From an uncultured Ruminococcus sp. (GTDB lineage: Bacteria > Bacillota > Clostridia > Oscillospirales > Ruminococcaceae), in contig CAMWRC010000076.1 in assembly GCA_947176565.1 (NCBI GenBank), positions 1 to 6,308 of the forward strand: a DNA stretch of 6,308 nucleotides. Reading direction: 5' to 3'. Under the pieces are notes generated by a model. The model was not told the DNA's origin. It did no database searches and was given only the letters and a program-made list of their open reading frames with translations. Shown here in pieces: positions 1-6,308 of the stretch. Position numbers and translations under genes: made by a program. Numbering within the stretch: position 1 is the stretch's first letter; each line of letters opens with the position of its first letter.

Positions 1-1059
1 GAATATCCCGTTGCAAAGTACAGTGAAGTCATTGAGATACTACAGGAACTGAAAGAAAAGGGAATTTACGATATTGTACTATCATACAATAACTGGACTG
101 ATGACGGAATTGAAAATAAAATTGATATATCAGCTTCACCGTCAAAAATACTTGGCGGAAAATCAGATTTCCGGAAACTTGACGGCTTTATGAAAGAAAA
201 CGGATTCTGTTTCTTTCCGGCTGTTGATAACAATATCTTTGTGTCCGGAAACGGTTATAATTCTCTCCGTGATACCTGTATAAGGATTTCAGGAGCATAC
301 TCAAGAATAGTAAGTTATGACCTCGCCTACGGAATACCAGACAGATTTTCTGAAAATATGTCCCTGCTCTCTGCGGAATGCTATGATAATATATATCAGA
401 AAATTACTGAAGATTACTCAGCAAATAATATATCAGGAATATGCACCGGCACGCTTACAACATCACTTTATGGCGATTATGGAAAAGAAAAAATATCACG
501 GAATGACGCTGAAAATATCATCACGGAAAATCTTGCGCATATGTCTGAAAAACTTGATATTCTTGCTGATTCCGCAAATGCCTATGTACTGCCGTATGTG
601 AGCCATATAACGGATATTCCGCTGGATTCCGGCAGATTTGATATTTTTGACGAAGATATTCCCTTTTATCAGATAGTTCTGCATGGAATAATTCCCTATT
701 CCTCGACTCCGGTAAATGCCGATTCAGACCCTGAACTGTTTATGCTGAAATCAGTTTCCGCCGGCAGTCTGCTGAATTATGATATGATTTACAGCGAAAC
801 CAGTGAACTTAAAGATACGGAATATGATGTTCTGTATTACGCTCATTACAGAAACTGGATTGATTCAGCAGCGGCATATAATAATCTGAAAATATTATAT
901 GAGACAGTTTCGGATTCAACAATTATCGGATATAATGTTGAAAACTCCGTCGTCGTTACAGAATATTCAGACGGAACAGAAGTTGAAGTCGATTTTGAAA
1001 ACCGTACCGTGAAATTCGGAAAATCCGACAATCTGCATATTATCTACAAGGGAGCATAA
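1..1059 (+). CDS. DUF5696-like, glycoside-hydrolase-like protein, 5'-partial
   Basis: The frame is open from base 1 to the TAA at 1057-1059 (352 residues), so this is the C-terminal part of a longer protein. The ATG at 190 lies inside a continuous conserved-looking stretch and has no Shine-Dalgarno, so it is not the start. From memory, the segment matches DUF5696, a family of large, mostly extracytoplasmic proteins predicted to carry a TIM-barrel fold like endo-α-N-acetylgalactosaminidase-type hydrolases. Supporting signatures, in visible-residue numbering, are a Y-N-N-W-T block near 29-33, PAVDNN near 73-78, NAYVLPY near 193-199, SHITDIPL near 201-208, and PFYQIVLHG at 221-229 followed by IPYSSTPVN. 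Residues from about 305 look like a small C-terminal β-domain. The catalytic residues and substrate are unknown. The gene sits 2 nt before two sugar-type ABC permeases, so a role in handling a glycan or glycoside is inferred. Signal peptide and N-terminal domains are outside the window. Confidence 0.7.
   Translation, partial: EYPVAKYSEVIEILQELKEKGIYDIVLSYNNWTDDGIENKIDISASPSKILGGKSDFRKLDGFMKENGFCFFPAVDNNIFVSGNGYNSLRDTCIRISGAYSRIVSYDLAYGIPDRFSENMSLLSAECYDNIYQKITEDYSANNISGICTGTLTTSLYGDYGKEKISRNDAENIITENLAHMSEKLDILADSANAYVLPYVSHITDIPLDSGRFDIFDEDIPFYQIVLHGIIPYSSTPVNADSDPELFMLKSVSAGSLLNYDMIYSETSELKDTEYDVLYYAHYRNWIDSAAAYNNLKILYETVSDSTIIGYNVENSVVVTEYSDGTEVEVDFENRTVKFGKSDNLHIIYKGA
1048..1054 (+). promoter_or_regulatory. 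Ribosome binding site of the MalF-type permease gene
   Basis: The sequence AAGGGAG lies 7 nt before the ATG at 1062. It falls inside the last codons of the preceding DUF5696-like gene. This fixes the permease start and suggests translational coupling between the two genes. Confidence 0.7.
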
Positions 1060-1061
1060 TA

Positions 1062-1976
1062 ATGGCTGAAAAGAAAAAAATTATACGTCTTTCGTATCAG
1101 AAACGTAAGGAATTGTGCGGATTCGGATTTATCAGCATATGGCTTGCCGGTACGGTTATATTCTTTCTGATTCCGCTGATTAAGTCGCTGATATGGACAT
1201 TCTGTGATGTTGTTTTGGATTCCGGACATACAAGTATTTCATGGACGGGGCTGAAAAATATCAGATATGTTCTGACTTCCGACCAGTATTACACATATTA
1301 TCTCAGGGATATGCTCACGGAAACGCTGTGGAAAACACCGCTGATACTTATATTTTCCCTGTTTATTGCCGTTCTGCTGAATCAGAAATTCCACGGACGT
1401 ACTCTTGCAAGAGCCGTATTTTTCCTGCCTGTGATAATCGCCACAGGACCGGTATATGAAATAATCAGCAATGATATGGGAAGTACCGGAAATACAGAAG
1501 CAGCACAGTTTTCAACATTGTTTTCCACAGATATGGTCGGGGAATTATTACAGTTTCTTGGAATATATAATCTTTCTGATGATATGGATAAAATAATCTC
1601 TGCTGTATCTGATAATATTTTCGGTATTGTGTGGTCAAGCGGAATACAGATACTTCTCTTTCTTGCGGCATTGCAGAATATACCGTCATCGGTACGGGAA
1701 GCGGCACAGCTTGAGGGAGCTACAGCGTGGGAATTTTTCTGGAAAATAACATTTCCATATGTATCGCCGTTCATACTTGCGAATCTGATATTCACAGTAA
1801 TAGATTCATTCACCAGTCCCATGAATACAGTGATGAAGCGAATCTTTGCAATGCGTGATGAATGGCAGTTCGGATATGCGGCGGCAATGGTATGGATATA
1901 TTTCAGCATAATCCTGACATCTCTCGGAATTACAGCAGCAGTAATAAATAAATTTATCTACTATGAAACCGATTAG
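1062..1976 (+). CDS. Carbohydrate-type ABC transporter permease, MalF/UgpA-like
   Basis: This is a 304-residue inner-membrane subunit of a binding-protein-dependent importer (binding_protein-dependent transport permease family, MalF/UgpA branch). Hydrophobic segments are visible at about 21-45, 92-108, 116-135, 183-205, 235-252 and 272-298, which gives six membrane spans after a basic N-terminus. The cytoplasmic EAA loop that docks the ATPase is clear at 212-232: R-E-A-A-Q-L-E-G-A, then F-F-W-K-I and a closing P232. Between spans 3 and 4 is a polar, acidic stretch of about 50 residues (136-184), which I estimate to be longer than in common MsmF-type permeases. The start is the ATG with a good Shine-Dalgarno and a 2-nt gap to the upstream gene. 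The next permease gene follows immediately, and the two probably form a heterodimeric channel. The substrate cannot be read from the sequence; a sugar, oligosaccharide or glycoside is the family expectation. Confidence 0.92.
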   Translation: MAEKKKIIRLSYQKRKELCGFGFISIWLAGTVIFFLIPLIKSLIWTFCDVVLDSGHTSISWTGLKNIRYVLTSDQYYTYYLRDMLTETLWKTPLILIFSLFIAVLLNQKFHGRTLARAVFFLPVIIATGPVYEIISNDMGSTGNTEAAQFSTLFSTDMVGELLQFLGIYNLSDDMDKIISAVSDNIFGIVWSSGIQILLFLAALQNIPSSVREAAQLEGATAWEFFWKITFPYVSPFILANLIFTVIDSFTSPMNTVMKRIFAMRDEWQFGYAAAMVWIYFSIILTSLGITAAVINKFIYYETD

Positions 1977-1981
1977 AGGTG
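1975..1981 (+). promoter_or_regulatory. Ribosome binding site that decides a GTG start
   Basis: AGAGGTG overlaps the TAG stop of the MalF-type gene (1974-1976) and stands 5 nt before an in-frame GTG at 1987. The alternative ATG at 1963 is preceded only by A/T-rich sequence with no Shine-Dalgarno. The stop/Shine-Dalgarno overlap suggests that ribosomes finishing the first permease re-initiate on the second. Confidence 0.65.
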
Positions 1982-1986
1982 TTTTT

Positions 1987-2883
1987 GTGAAGATTAAAAA
2001 AAGCGCAGCAGTTTTCAGATTTGTTATATTAGCCGGTCTTGGATTTGTAATAATGTATCCGCTTATATACATGATAAGCTGTTCTTTCCGTGAACGCAGA
2101 GATATGAATGACCCCACAGTCATATGGATTCCGCGGCATTTTACCCTTAATGTTATCAAAGAAACCATATCAGCAATGGATTTCGGAAATACATTGAAAA
2201 ACACCCTTATACTTAATATCGGCTGTGCCTTTGTTCAGTTGATTTCATGTGCCATTACCGGATATGGATTTGCGCGTTTCAGATTCAGATTCCGGAATCT
2301 GCTGTTCGGTATTGTTATTATGATGATACTTGTACCGCCGCAGATAATATCCCTTCCGCTGTATTCGCAGTTCAGAAATTTCGGGATAGGGAAATTTTCC
2401 GTTAATCTTATTGACAATATGCTGACGATGTATCTGCCGGCAATGACCGGAAACGGAATACGTTCCGGACTTATGATACTGATATTCCGGCAGTTTTTCA
2501 GGGGATTGCCGAAAGAACTCGAGGATACGGCTTATATAGACGGCTGTGGAGCTTTCAGGACATTTATTCAGGTTATGATTCCGAATGCCGCCTCAGCATT
2601 TCTGACAGTATTTTTATTTTCGGTTGTATGGTACTGGAATGATTACTATATGAACGCAATGTTTTTCACAAATACAAAAACGGCAGCGTCTGTACTCCGG
2701 AATATCGAAACGGAACTTAAACTTCATCTGTTTGATTCTGTTTCAGTGGAAATACCTCCCCGTGAGCAGATAGTATGGAAAGAAGCCGGCTGTCTGCTGT
2801 CAATAACGCCTCTGCTGATTATGTACGTGTTTTTGCAGAAATATTTCACAGAGGGTATAGAACGTTCAGGTATAGTAAGTTAA
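1987..2883 (+). CDS. Carbohydrate-type ABC transporter permease, MalG/UgpE-like (GTG start)
   Basis: This is the second membrane subunit of the importer, 298 residues when started at GTG 1987. An in-frame ATG at 1963 would add eight residues and overlap the previous gene by 14 nt, but it has no ribosome binding site. From GTG the protein begins with K-I-K-K and goes straight into the first membrane span, as is usual for the family. Hydrophobic segments lie at about 11-32, 73-94, 104-124, 141-168 (weaker), 201-218 and 266-284. The EAA loop is at 177-199, with E-L-E-D-T-A-Y-I-D-G in place of the commoner E-L-E-E-A-A-Y-I-D-G, ending in M-I-P. The motif W-N-D-Y-Y near 217-221 and the C-terminal K-Y-F-T-E-G-I-E-R-S-G-I are typical of MalG-type subunits. 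A polar stretch at about 239-264 precedes the last span. It is the last gene of the + strand unit, with a terminator 8 nt after its stop. No ATPase gene follows. Confidence 0.92.
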   Translation: MKIKKSAAVFRFVILAGLGFVIMYPLIYMISCSFRERRDMNDPTVIWIPRHFTLNVIKETISAMDFGNTLKNTLILNIGCAFVQLISCAITGYGFARFRFRFRNLLFGIVIMMILVPPQIISLPLYSQFRNFGIGKFSVNLIDNMLTMYLPAMTGNGIRSGLMILIFRQFFRGLPKELEDTAYIDGCGAFRTFIQVMIPNAASAFLTVFLFSVVWYWNDYYMNAMFFTNTKTAASVLRNIETELKLHLFDSVSVEIPPREQIVWKEAGCLLSITPLLIMYVFLQKYFTEGIERSGIVS

Positions 2884-2920
2884 AAAAATGCCCGCATAGA
2901 AGCTATGCGGACAATTTTTT
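2882..2920. terminator. Bidirectional intrinsic terminator between convergent units
   Basis: A perfect 8-bp stem (CCGCATAG at 2892-2899, CTATGCGG at 2903-2910) closes a 3-nt AAG loop. It is flanked by seven A (2882-2888) on the left and six T (2915-2920) on the right. On the + strand it ends the permease operon, whose stop codon (2881-2883) overlaps the A-tract. On the - strand the A-tract becomes a run of seven U, and the hairpin begins about 19 nt after the glyQS stop. The A and T tracts can also pair and extend the stem. Confidence 0.9.
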
Positions 2921-2929
2921 AGAGTTCTG

Positions 2930-4336
2930 TCATATAGATGTTTTTTCAGCAAGAAATGCTTCAAGTTCGTCAATTGCAACTCTCTGCTGTTCCATTGTAT
3001 CACGGTCGCGGACAGTTACGCAGTTGTCTTTTTCAATAGTATCAAAGTCAATCGTAACGCAGAACGGTGTGCCGATTTCGTCCTGACGGCGGTATCTTTT
3101 GCCGATAGTTCCGGTTTCGTCAAATTCGCACATGAATTTCTTTGACAGCATTTCGTATACTTCCTCAGCCTTTGGCGTAAGCTTCTTAACAAGCGGAAGA
3201 ACTGCGCACTTATACGGCGCAAGTGCCGGGTGCAGATGCATAACTGTGCGGATTTCTCTCTTTTCCTTGCCGTTTTTGTCTGTGGAAACAAGTTCCTCCT
3301 CATCGTATGCTTCTGTAACTATTGACAGGAACAGACGCTCAACACCAAGAGACGGTTCGATAACATACGGAATATATTTTTCATTTGTTTCAGGGTCGAA
3401 GTATTCAAGCGATTTTCCGCTTGTCTTGATATGCTGTGTAAGGTCGTAATCTGTACGGTCTGCGACTCCCCAGAGTTCGCCCCAGCCGAACGGGAACAGA
3501 TATTCAAAGTCTGTTGTAGCCTTTGAGTAGAAACAGAGTTCCTCCGGACTGTGGTCGCGGAGACGTATATTTTCCTCTTTCAGACCAAGCGTAAGGAGGA
3601 ATTCCTTGCAGAAGCTTCTCCAGTAGCTGAACCATTCGAGGTCAGTGCCGGGTTTGCAGAAGAATTCAAGTTCCATCTGTTCAAATTCGCGGACGCGGAA
3701 AATGAAATTTCCGGGAGTAATTTCATTTCTGAATGATTTACCTACCTGAGCAACGCCGAAAGGAACTTTTTTACGTGTAGTACGCTGAATATTTGCAAAG
3801 TTTACAAAGATTCCCTGAGCAGTTTCTGGACGGAGATAGAGTTCTGATTTGCTGTCCTCAGTAACGCCCTGAAATGTCTTGAACATAAGGTTGAACTGAC
3901 GTATATCAGTAAAGTTTTGTTTTCCGCAGTTAGGGCAGACAATTCCCTTTTCGTTTATGTAGTCGGTCATCTGCTGATTTGTCCAGCCTGCAACGTTTGT
4001 GCCGTCAAAATCTTCAATAAGATTATCAGCACGGTGACGCGTCTTACATTCCTTACAGTCCATAAGAGGGTCGGAGAATCCTCCGATATGTCCGGAAGCA
4101 ACCCATGTCTGAGGATTCATAAGTATAGCGGAATCAAGACCGACGTTGTACTTATTTTCCTGAACGAATTTTTTAAGCCATGCGTTCTTGATATTATTTT
4201 TCAGAAGCACGCCGAGAGGACCGTAATCCCATGTATTTGCGAGACCGCCGTATATTTCAGAGCCGGGATATACATATCCCTTTGATTTACAGAGGTCAAC
4301 GATTTTATCCATTATCTTCTCAGTATTTTTAAGCAT
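2930..4336 (-). CDS. glyQS: Glycyl-tRNA synthetase, single-chain α2 type (class II)
   Basis: The enzyme charges tRNA-Gly with glycine in the cytoplasm using ATP. It is 468 residues, close to the usual length of bacterial α2 GlyRS such as that of Staphylococcus, and unrelated to the E. coli α2β2 type. The N-terminus carries the family signature [12 protein letters not shown] (31-42). Two CxxC pairs, C94/C97 and C134/C137, look like a zinc site in the insertion. The substrate-binding L-R-P-E-T-A-Q-G is at 168-175. Class II motif 2 starts at F-R-N-E-I-T-P-G (202-209), and motif 3 is P-S-L-G-V-E-R-L (328-335). The C-terminal anticodon-binding domain runs from about 375 to the end. The ATG start has AAAGGAG 8 nt upstream. 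It is the last gene of a probable cysS-membrane protein-glyQS operon. Nothing appears missing or broken. Confidence 0.97.
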   Translation of the reverse strand: MLKNTEKIMDKIVDLCKSKGYVYPGSEIYGGLANTWDYGPLGVLLKNNIKNAWLKKFVQENKYNVGLDSAILMNPQTWVASGHIGGFSDPLMDCKECKTRHRADNLIEDFDGTNVAGWTNQQMTDYINEKGIVCPNCGKQNFTDIRQFNLMFKTFQGVTEDSKSELYLRPETAQGIFVNFANIQRTTRKKVPFGVAQVGKSFRNEITPGNFIFRVREFEQMELEFFCKPGTDLEWFSYWRSFCKEFLLTLGLKEENIRLRDHSPEELCFYSKATTDFEYLFPFGWGELWGVADRTDYDLTQHIKTSGKSLEYFDPETNEKYIPYVIEPSLGVERLFLSIVTEAYDEEELVSTDKNGKEKREIRTVMHLHPALAPYKCAVLPLVKKLTPKAEEVYEMLSKKFMCEFDETGTIGKRYRRQDEIGTPFCVTIDFDTIEKDNCVTVRDRDTMEQQRVAIDELEAFLAEKTSI

Positions 4337-4344
4337 TTTATACT

Positions 4345-4351
4345 CTCCTTT
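4345..4351 (-). promoter_or_regulatory. Ribosome binding site of glyQS
   Basis: On the - strand AAAGGAG lies about 8 nt before the glyQS ATG (4336-4334). The whole gap between the preceding stop and this ATG is 31 nt (4337-4367). A T-box riboswitch, common before aminoacyl-tRNA synthetase genes in Firmicutes, cannot fit here. Any such control would have to act on the operon from upstream of cysS. Confidence 0.75.
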
Positions 4352-4367
4352 AGTTTATATATTATAA

Positions 4368-4892
4368 TTATCTATAATAATTATTTGGACCGTTGTAATA
4401 GTTGTTCTGCGGGATTCCCATTGGTCCTACATAAGCTGTATTATTATCAAATCCCATTATAATTATGGTTATTGCGCCGAAAAAAATTGACAGAATACAG
4501 AATCCTGTTGATTTTCCGTAGGATTTTGCAAACATATAATACACATATGCCGCAATGACAGATATCGCGATTGTGAAAACAAACCCTATCAGACTGGTCA
4601 TAAGAGTTAATATAGTTGAATCTCCGCTTGACATAACATTCATAATACCTGCCGTCATTGAAAGCACAAAGTATCCTGCTGTGATAATAAGATAAATCCA
4701 TGCCATTTTATAGTTGCCGAAAGCAATTTTACACATCTGCATGAAGTTATAGACAGGAACAATTGCGCTCCAGCCGGGTTCACCGGCTTTTTCGTAAAGC
4801 TTCCACATTGCAACGATTCCGACTATGCCGATTGCCAATGATACCAGTAAGATGACTGCATAAACGATAATAACAGCTGCTAAAAATTCCAT
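4368..4892 (-). CDS. Small four-helix membrane protein, DUF5684-like
   Basis: This is a 174-residue integral membrane protein of unknown function. Hydrophobic segments are visible at about 4-29, 63-85, 96-120 and 130-147. Between the first two lies the cytosolic-looking motif W-K-L-Y-E-K-A-G-E-P-G-W (30-41) followed by I-V-P-V-Y-N (44-49), which I recognise as the hallmark of DUF5684, a family of small membrane proteins in Firmicutes. A second conserved-looking patch, F-A-K-S-Y-G-K-S-T-G-F, is at 121-131. The C-terminal 25 residues are polar and rich in Asn, Tyr, Gly and Pro, with the tetrapeptide N-N-Y-Y occurring twice near the end. The ATG start has a strong Shine-Dalgarno that overlaps the cysS stop, so translation is probably coupled to cysS. 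Its place between two tRNA synthetase genes gives no clear clue to function and may only reflect shared expression. The family call is from memory of the motif. Confidence 0.8.
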   Translation of the reverse strand: MEFLAAVIIVYAVILLVSLAIGIVGIVAMWKLYEKAGEPGWSAIVPVYNFMQMCKIAFGNYKMAWIYLIITAGYFVLSMTAGIMNVMSSGDSTILTLMTSLIGFVFTIAISVIAAYVYYMFAKSYGKSTGFCILSIFFGAITIIIMGFDNNTAYVGPMGIPQNNYYNGPNNYYR

Positions 4893-4897
4893 AAAAT

Positions 4898-4905
4898 CCT
4901 CCTTT
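4898..4905 (-). promoter_or_regulatory. Ribosome binding site overlapping the cysS stop codon
   Basis: On the - strand AAAGGAGG lies 5 nt before the ATG at 4892-4890 and overlaps the cysS TAA (4906-4904). This close packing supports co-transcription and coupled translation of cysS and the membrane protein gene. Confidence 0.75.
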
Positions 4906-6308
4906 ACTTCTTTATGATTTCAGTTCCTTGACGTGTTTCCTTGATTTCATAGCCGAGTGAAGCGATTTTGTTCCGGATTTCATCTGCAAGTGCGAAATTC
5001 TTTTCTTTGCGGGCAGCTTTTCTCTGTTCTGCAAGTTCAAGGATTTCAGCAGGTATTTCCCCGGCAGGAGATTCAGCACGTTTTTTTGCTGTTTCAATAA
5101 GATTAAGTCCAAGAACTTTATCAAATTCTCTGATAAGTTCGCGTTTTGTGAAGTTATTCGCAGATGATTTAAGAACATCATAAACAGCTGTGATTGCAAG
5201 AGATGTATTCAGGTCGTTGTCAAGAGCTTCCCTGAATCCATTCATAAGACGGTCATACTCGTCCTTGTCAAGAGGTTCATTAGTATCAGAAATCAGAGGA
5301 ATGATTCTTGAAATCAGCTTGTCGAATGTAATCTTTGTATTGTCGAGATTTTCCCACGAAAAGACAAGATTCTTCCGGTAATGTGACTGGAGACAGAAGA
5401 AACGGTAAATCAGCGGATTATATCCTTTTTCTTCCAAAAGAGAAACTGTAAGAAATTCGCCGCTTGATTTGCTCATTTTTCCGCTGTTGGTGTTAAGATG
5501 ATGAACGTGGAACCAGTAATTGCACCATTCGTGACCGAGATATGCTTCACTCTGTGCAATCTCATTTGTATGATGCGGAAAAGCATTATCTATTCCGCCG
5601 CAGTGAATATCGAGATATTCGCCGAGATTCTTCATGCTTATGCAGGAACACTCAATATGCCAGCCCGGATAACCTGTACCCCATGGTGATTCCCATTTAA
5701 GCTCCTGAGAATCGAATTTTGATTTTGTGAACCAAAGTACGAAATCAGCTTTATTGCGTTTATTTCCGTCTTCCTCCACGCCCTCGCGGACTCCGACTGC
5801 TAAATCTTCCTCTGTGAAGTCATTGAAAACGTAGTATTTTTCAAGCTTTGACGTATCGAAATATATATTTCCTCCGGCTTCGTATGCGTATCCTTTTTCC
5901 ATAAGTGCGGAAATCACTCTGATAAATTCATCTATATATGAAGTCGCCGGAACAACAACATCAGGAGTTTTGATATTCAGTTTCGCACAGTCGGCAAAGA
6001 AAGCATCTGTATAATACTTTGCGATTTCCATGACCGTTTTATGTTCGCGCTTTGCGCCCTTGAGCATCTTGTCATCTCCGGTATCGCCGTCGCTGGTAAG
6101 ATGACCAACGTCGGTGATATTCATGACGCGCTTCACATCAAGACCGGTGAATCTCATATATTTTTCGAGAATATCTTCCATTATATAGCTTCTCAGATTG
6201 CCGATATGCGCATAATGATAAACAGTAGGACCGCAGGTGTACATACTGACTTTGCCGGCTTTCCGTGGAACAAACTCTTCTTTTTTTCTTGTAAGAGAAT
6301 TATATATC
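4904..6308 (-). CDS. cysS: Cysteinyl-tRNA synthetase, class I (5' end just outside window)
   Basis: The enzyme charges tRNA-Cys with cysteine in the cytoplasm. The frame stays open to the right edge. Before the ATG at 6244 it encodes 21 more residues (I-Y-N-S-L-T-R-K-K-E-E-F-V-P-R and on), which match the usual CysRS N-terminus, so that ATG is internal. Probably only about two codons are missing, giving a normal length near 469. Numbering from the internal Met as 1, the ATP-binding HIGH motif is H-I-G-N at 13-16 and the KMSKS loop is at 256-260, continuing S-G-E-F. The likely zinc ligands C4, C199, H224 and E228 keep the spacing of C209, H234 and E238 in E. coli CysRS. The C-terminal α-helical DALR-type domain starts near 330, and the end is charged (E-I-I-K-K). 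It is the first visible gene of the - strand unit. Its promoter and any leader RNA are outside the window. Confidence 0.97.
   Translation of the reverse strand, partial: IYNSLTRKKEEFVPRKAGKVSMYTCGPTVYHYAHIGNLRSYIMEDILEKYMRFTGLDVKRVMNITDVGHLTSDGDTGDDKMLKGAKREHKTVMEIAKYYTDAFFADCAKLNIKTPDVVVPATSYIDEFIRVISALMEKGYAYEAGGNIYFDTSKLEKYYVFNDFTEEDLAVGVREGVEEDGNKRNKADFVLWFTKSKFDSQELKWESPWGTGYPGWHIECSCISMKNLGEYLDIHCGGIDNAFPHHTNEIAQSEAYLGHEWCNYWFHVHHLNTNSGKMSKSSGEFLTVSLLEEKGYNPLIYRFFCLQSHYRKNLVFSWENLDNTKITFDKLISRIIPLISDTNEPLDKDEYDRLMNGFREALDNDLNTSLAITAVYDVLKSSANNFTKRELIREFDKVLGLNLIETAKKRAESPAGEIPAEILELAEQRKAARKEKNFALADEIRNKIASLGYEIKETRQGTEIIKK

Noticed and set aside
190..1059. ATG at 190 as the start of the DUF5696-like gene
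   Set aside because: The frame is open back to base 1 and codes for sequence fitting the same family (Y-N-N-W-T block, ILGGKSDF block). There is no Shine-Dalgarno before 190.
1382..1909. Reverse-strand open frame of 175 codons inside the MalF-like permease gene
   Set aside because: It lies wholly antisense to a clear permease gene, with no ribosome binding site or recognisable protein features, so it is a shadow frame.
1806..2204. Reverse-strand open frame of 132 codons across the junction of the two permease genes
   Set aside because: It is antisense to two well-supported genes and shows no recognisable motif or ribosome binding site.
2775..3086. Forward-strand open frame running from the permease gene through the terminator into glyQS
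   Set aside because: It crosses the intrinsic terminator and is out of frame with both flanking genes, so it is a chance frame.
3917..4285. Forward-strand open frame of 122 codons inside glyQS
   Set aside because: It is antisense to the conserved zinc and N-terminal region of GlyRS, which explains the sequence fully.
4361..4366. TATAAT on the - strand as a -10 promoter element for glyQS
   Set aside because: No convincing -35 hexamer lies 16-18 nt upstream. The A/T-richness is partly explained by Asn/Tyr codons at the end of the preceding gene.
4904..6244. ATG at 6244 as the start of cysS
   Set aside because: Upstream in-frame codons give the typical CysRS N-terminus (S-L-T-R-K-K-E-E-F-V-P). 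The true start is just beyond the right edge.
1..6308. tRNA genes, CRISPR arrays, insertion sequences or long repeats
   Set aside because: Apart from the 46-nt terminator gap and very short gene junctions, the window is filled by coding sequence. No repeat units or terminal inverted repeats were seen by eye.

Overview
The window suggests a low-to-moderate GC Firmicute, most likely a gut-type Clostridia (Ruminococcaceae/Oscillospiraceae-like). The reasons are the strong AAGGAG-type ribosome binding sites, the α2 (single-chain) type of glycyl-tRNA synthetase, the Clostridia-style CysRS signature (KMSKSSGEF), a DUF5684-like membrane protein, and a DUF5696-like protein with MalF/MalG-type permeases. 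The genus is an inference, not something the sequence proves.

There are two convergent gene blocks. The left block (1-2883, + strand) is an accessory carbohydrate-type locus. It holds the 3' part of a large DUF5696-like, glycoside-hydrolase-like protein (open from base 1, so its start lies outside the window), followed 2 nt later by a MalF/UgpA-type permease and then a MalG/UgpE-type permease. The best start for the second permease is a GTG at 1987, not the upstream in-frame ATG at 1963. No ATPase or solute-binding protein lies in the window. They may lie upstream, or the transporter may use a shared MsmK-type ATPase encoded elsewhere.

The right block (2930-6308, - strand) is a housekeeping-looking cluster read right to left: cysS (cysteinyl-tRNA synthetase, about two codons short of complete at the right edge), a small four-helix DUF5684-like membrane protein, and glyQS (glycyl-tRNA synthetase). 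The gaps are 11 and 31 nt, so the three are probably co-transcribed. There is no room for a T-box leader in front of glyQS.

The blocks meet in a 46-nt gap. It is almost filled by one A-tract/hairpin/T-tract element that reads as an intrinsic terminator on both strands.

Coding density is very high. No RNA genes, mobile elements, CRISPR arrays, long repeats or clear promoters were seen. The least understood parts are the DUF5696-plus-permease system, whose substrate is unknown, and the membrane protein between two aminoacyl-tRNA synthetases.
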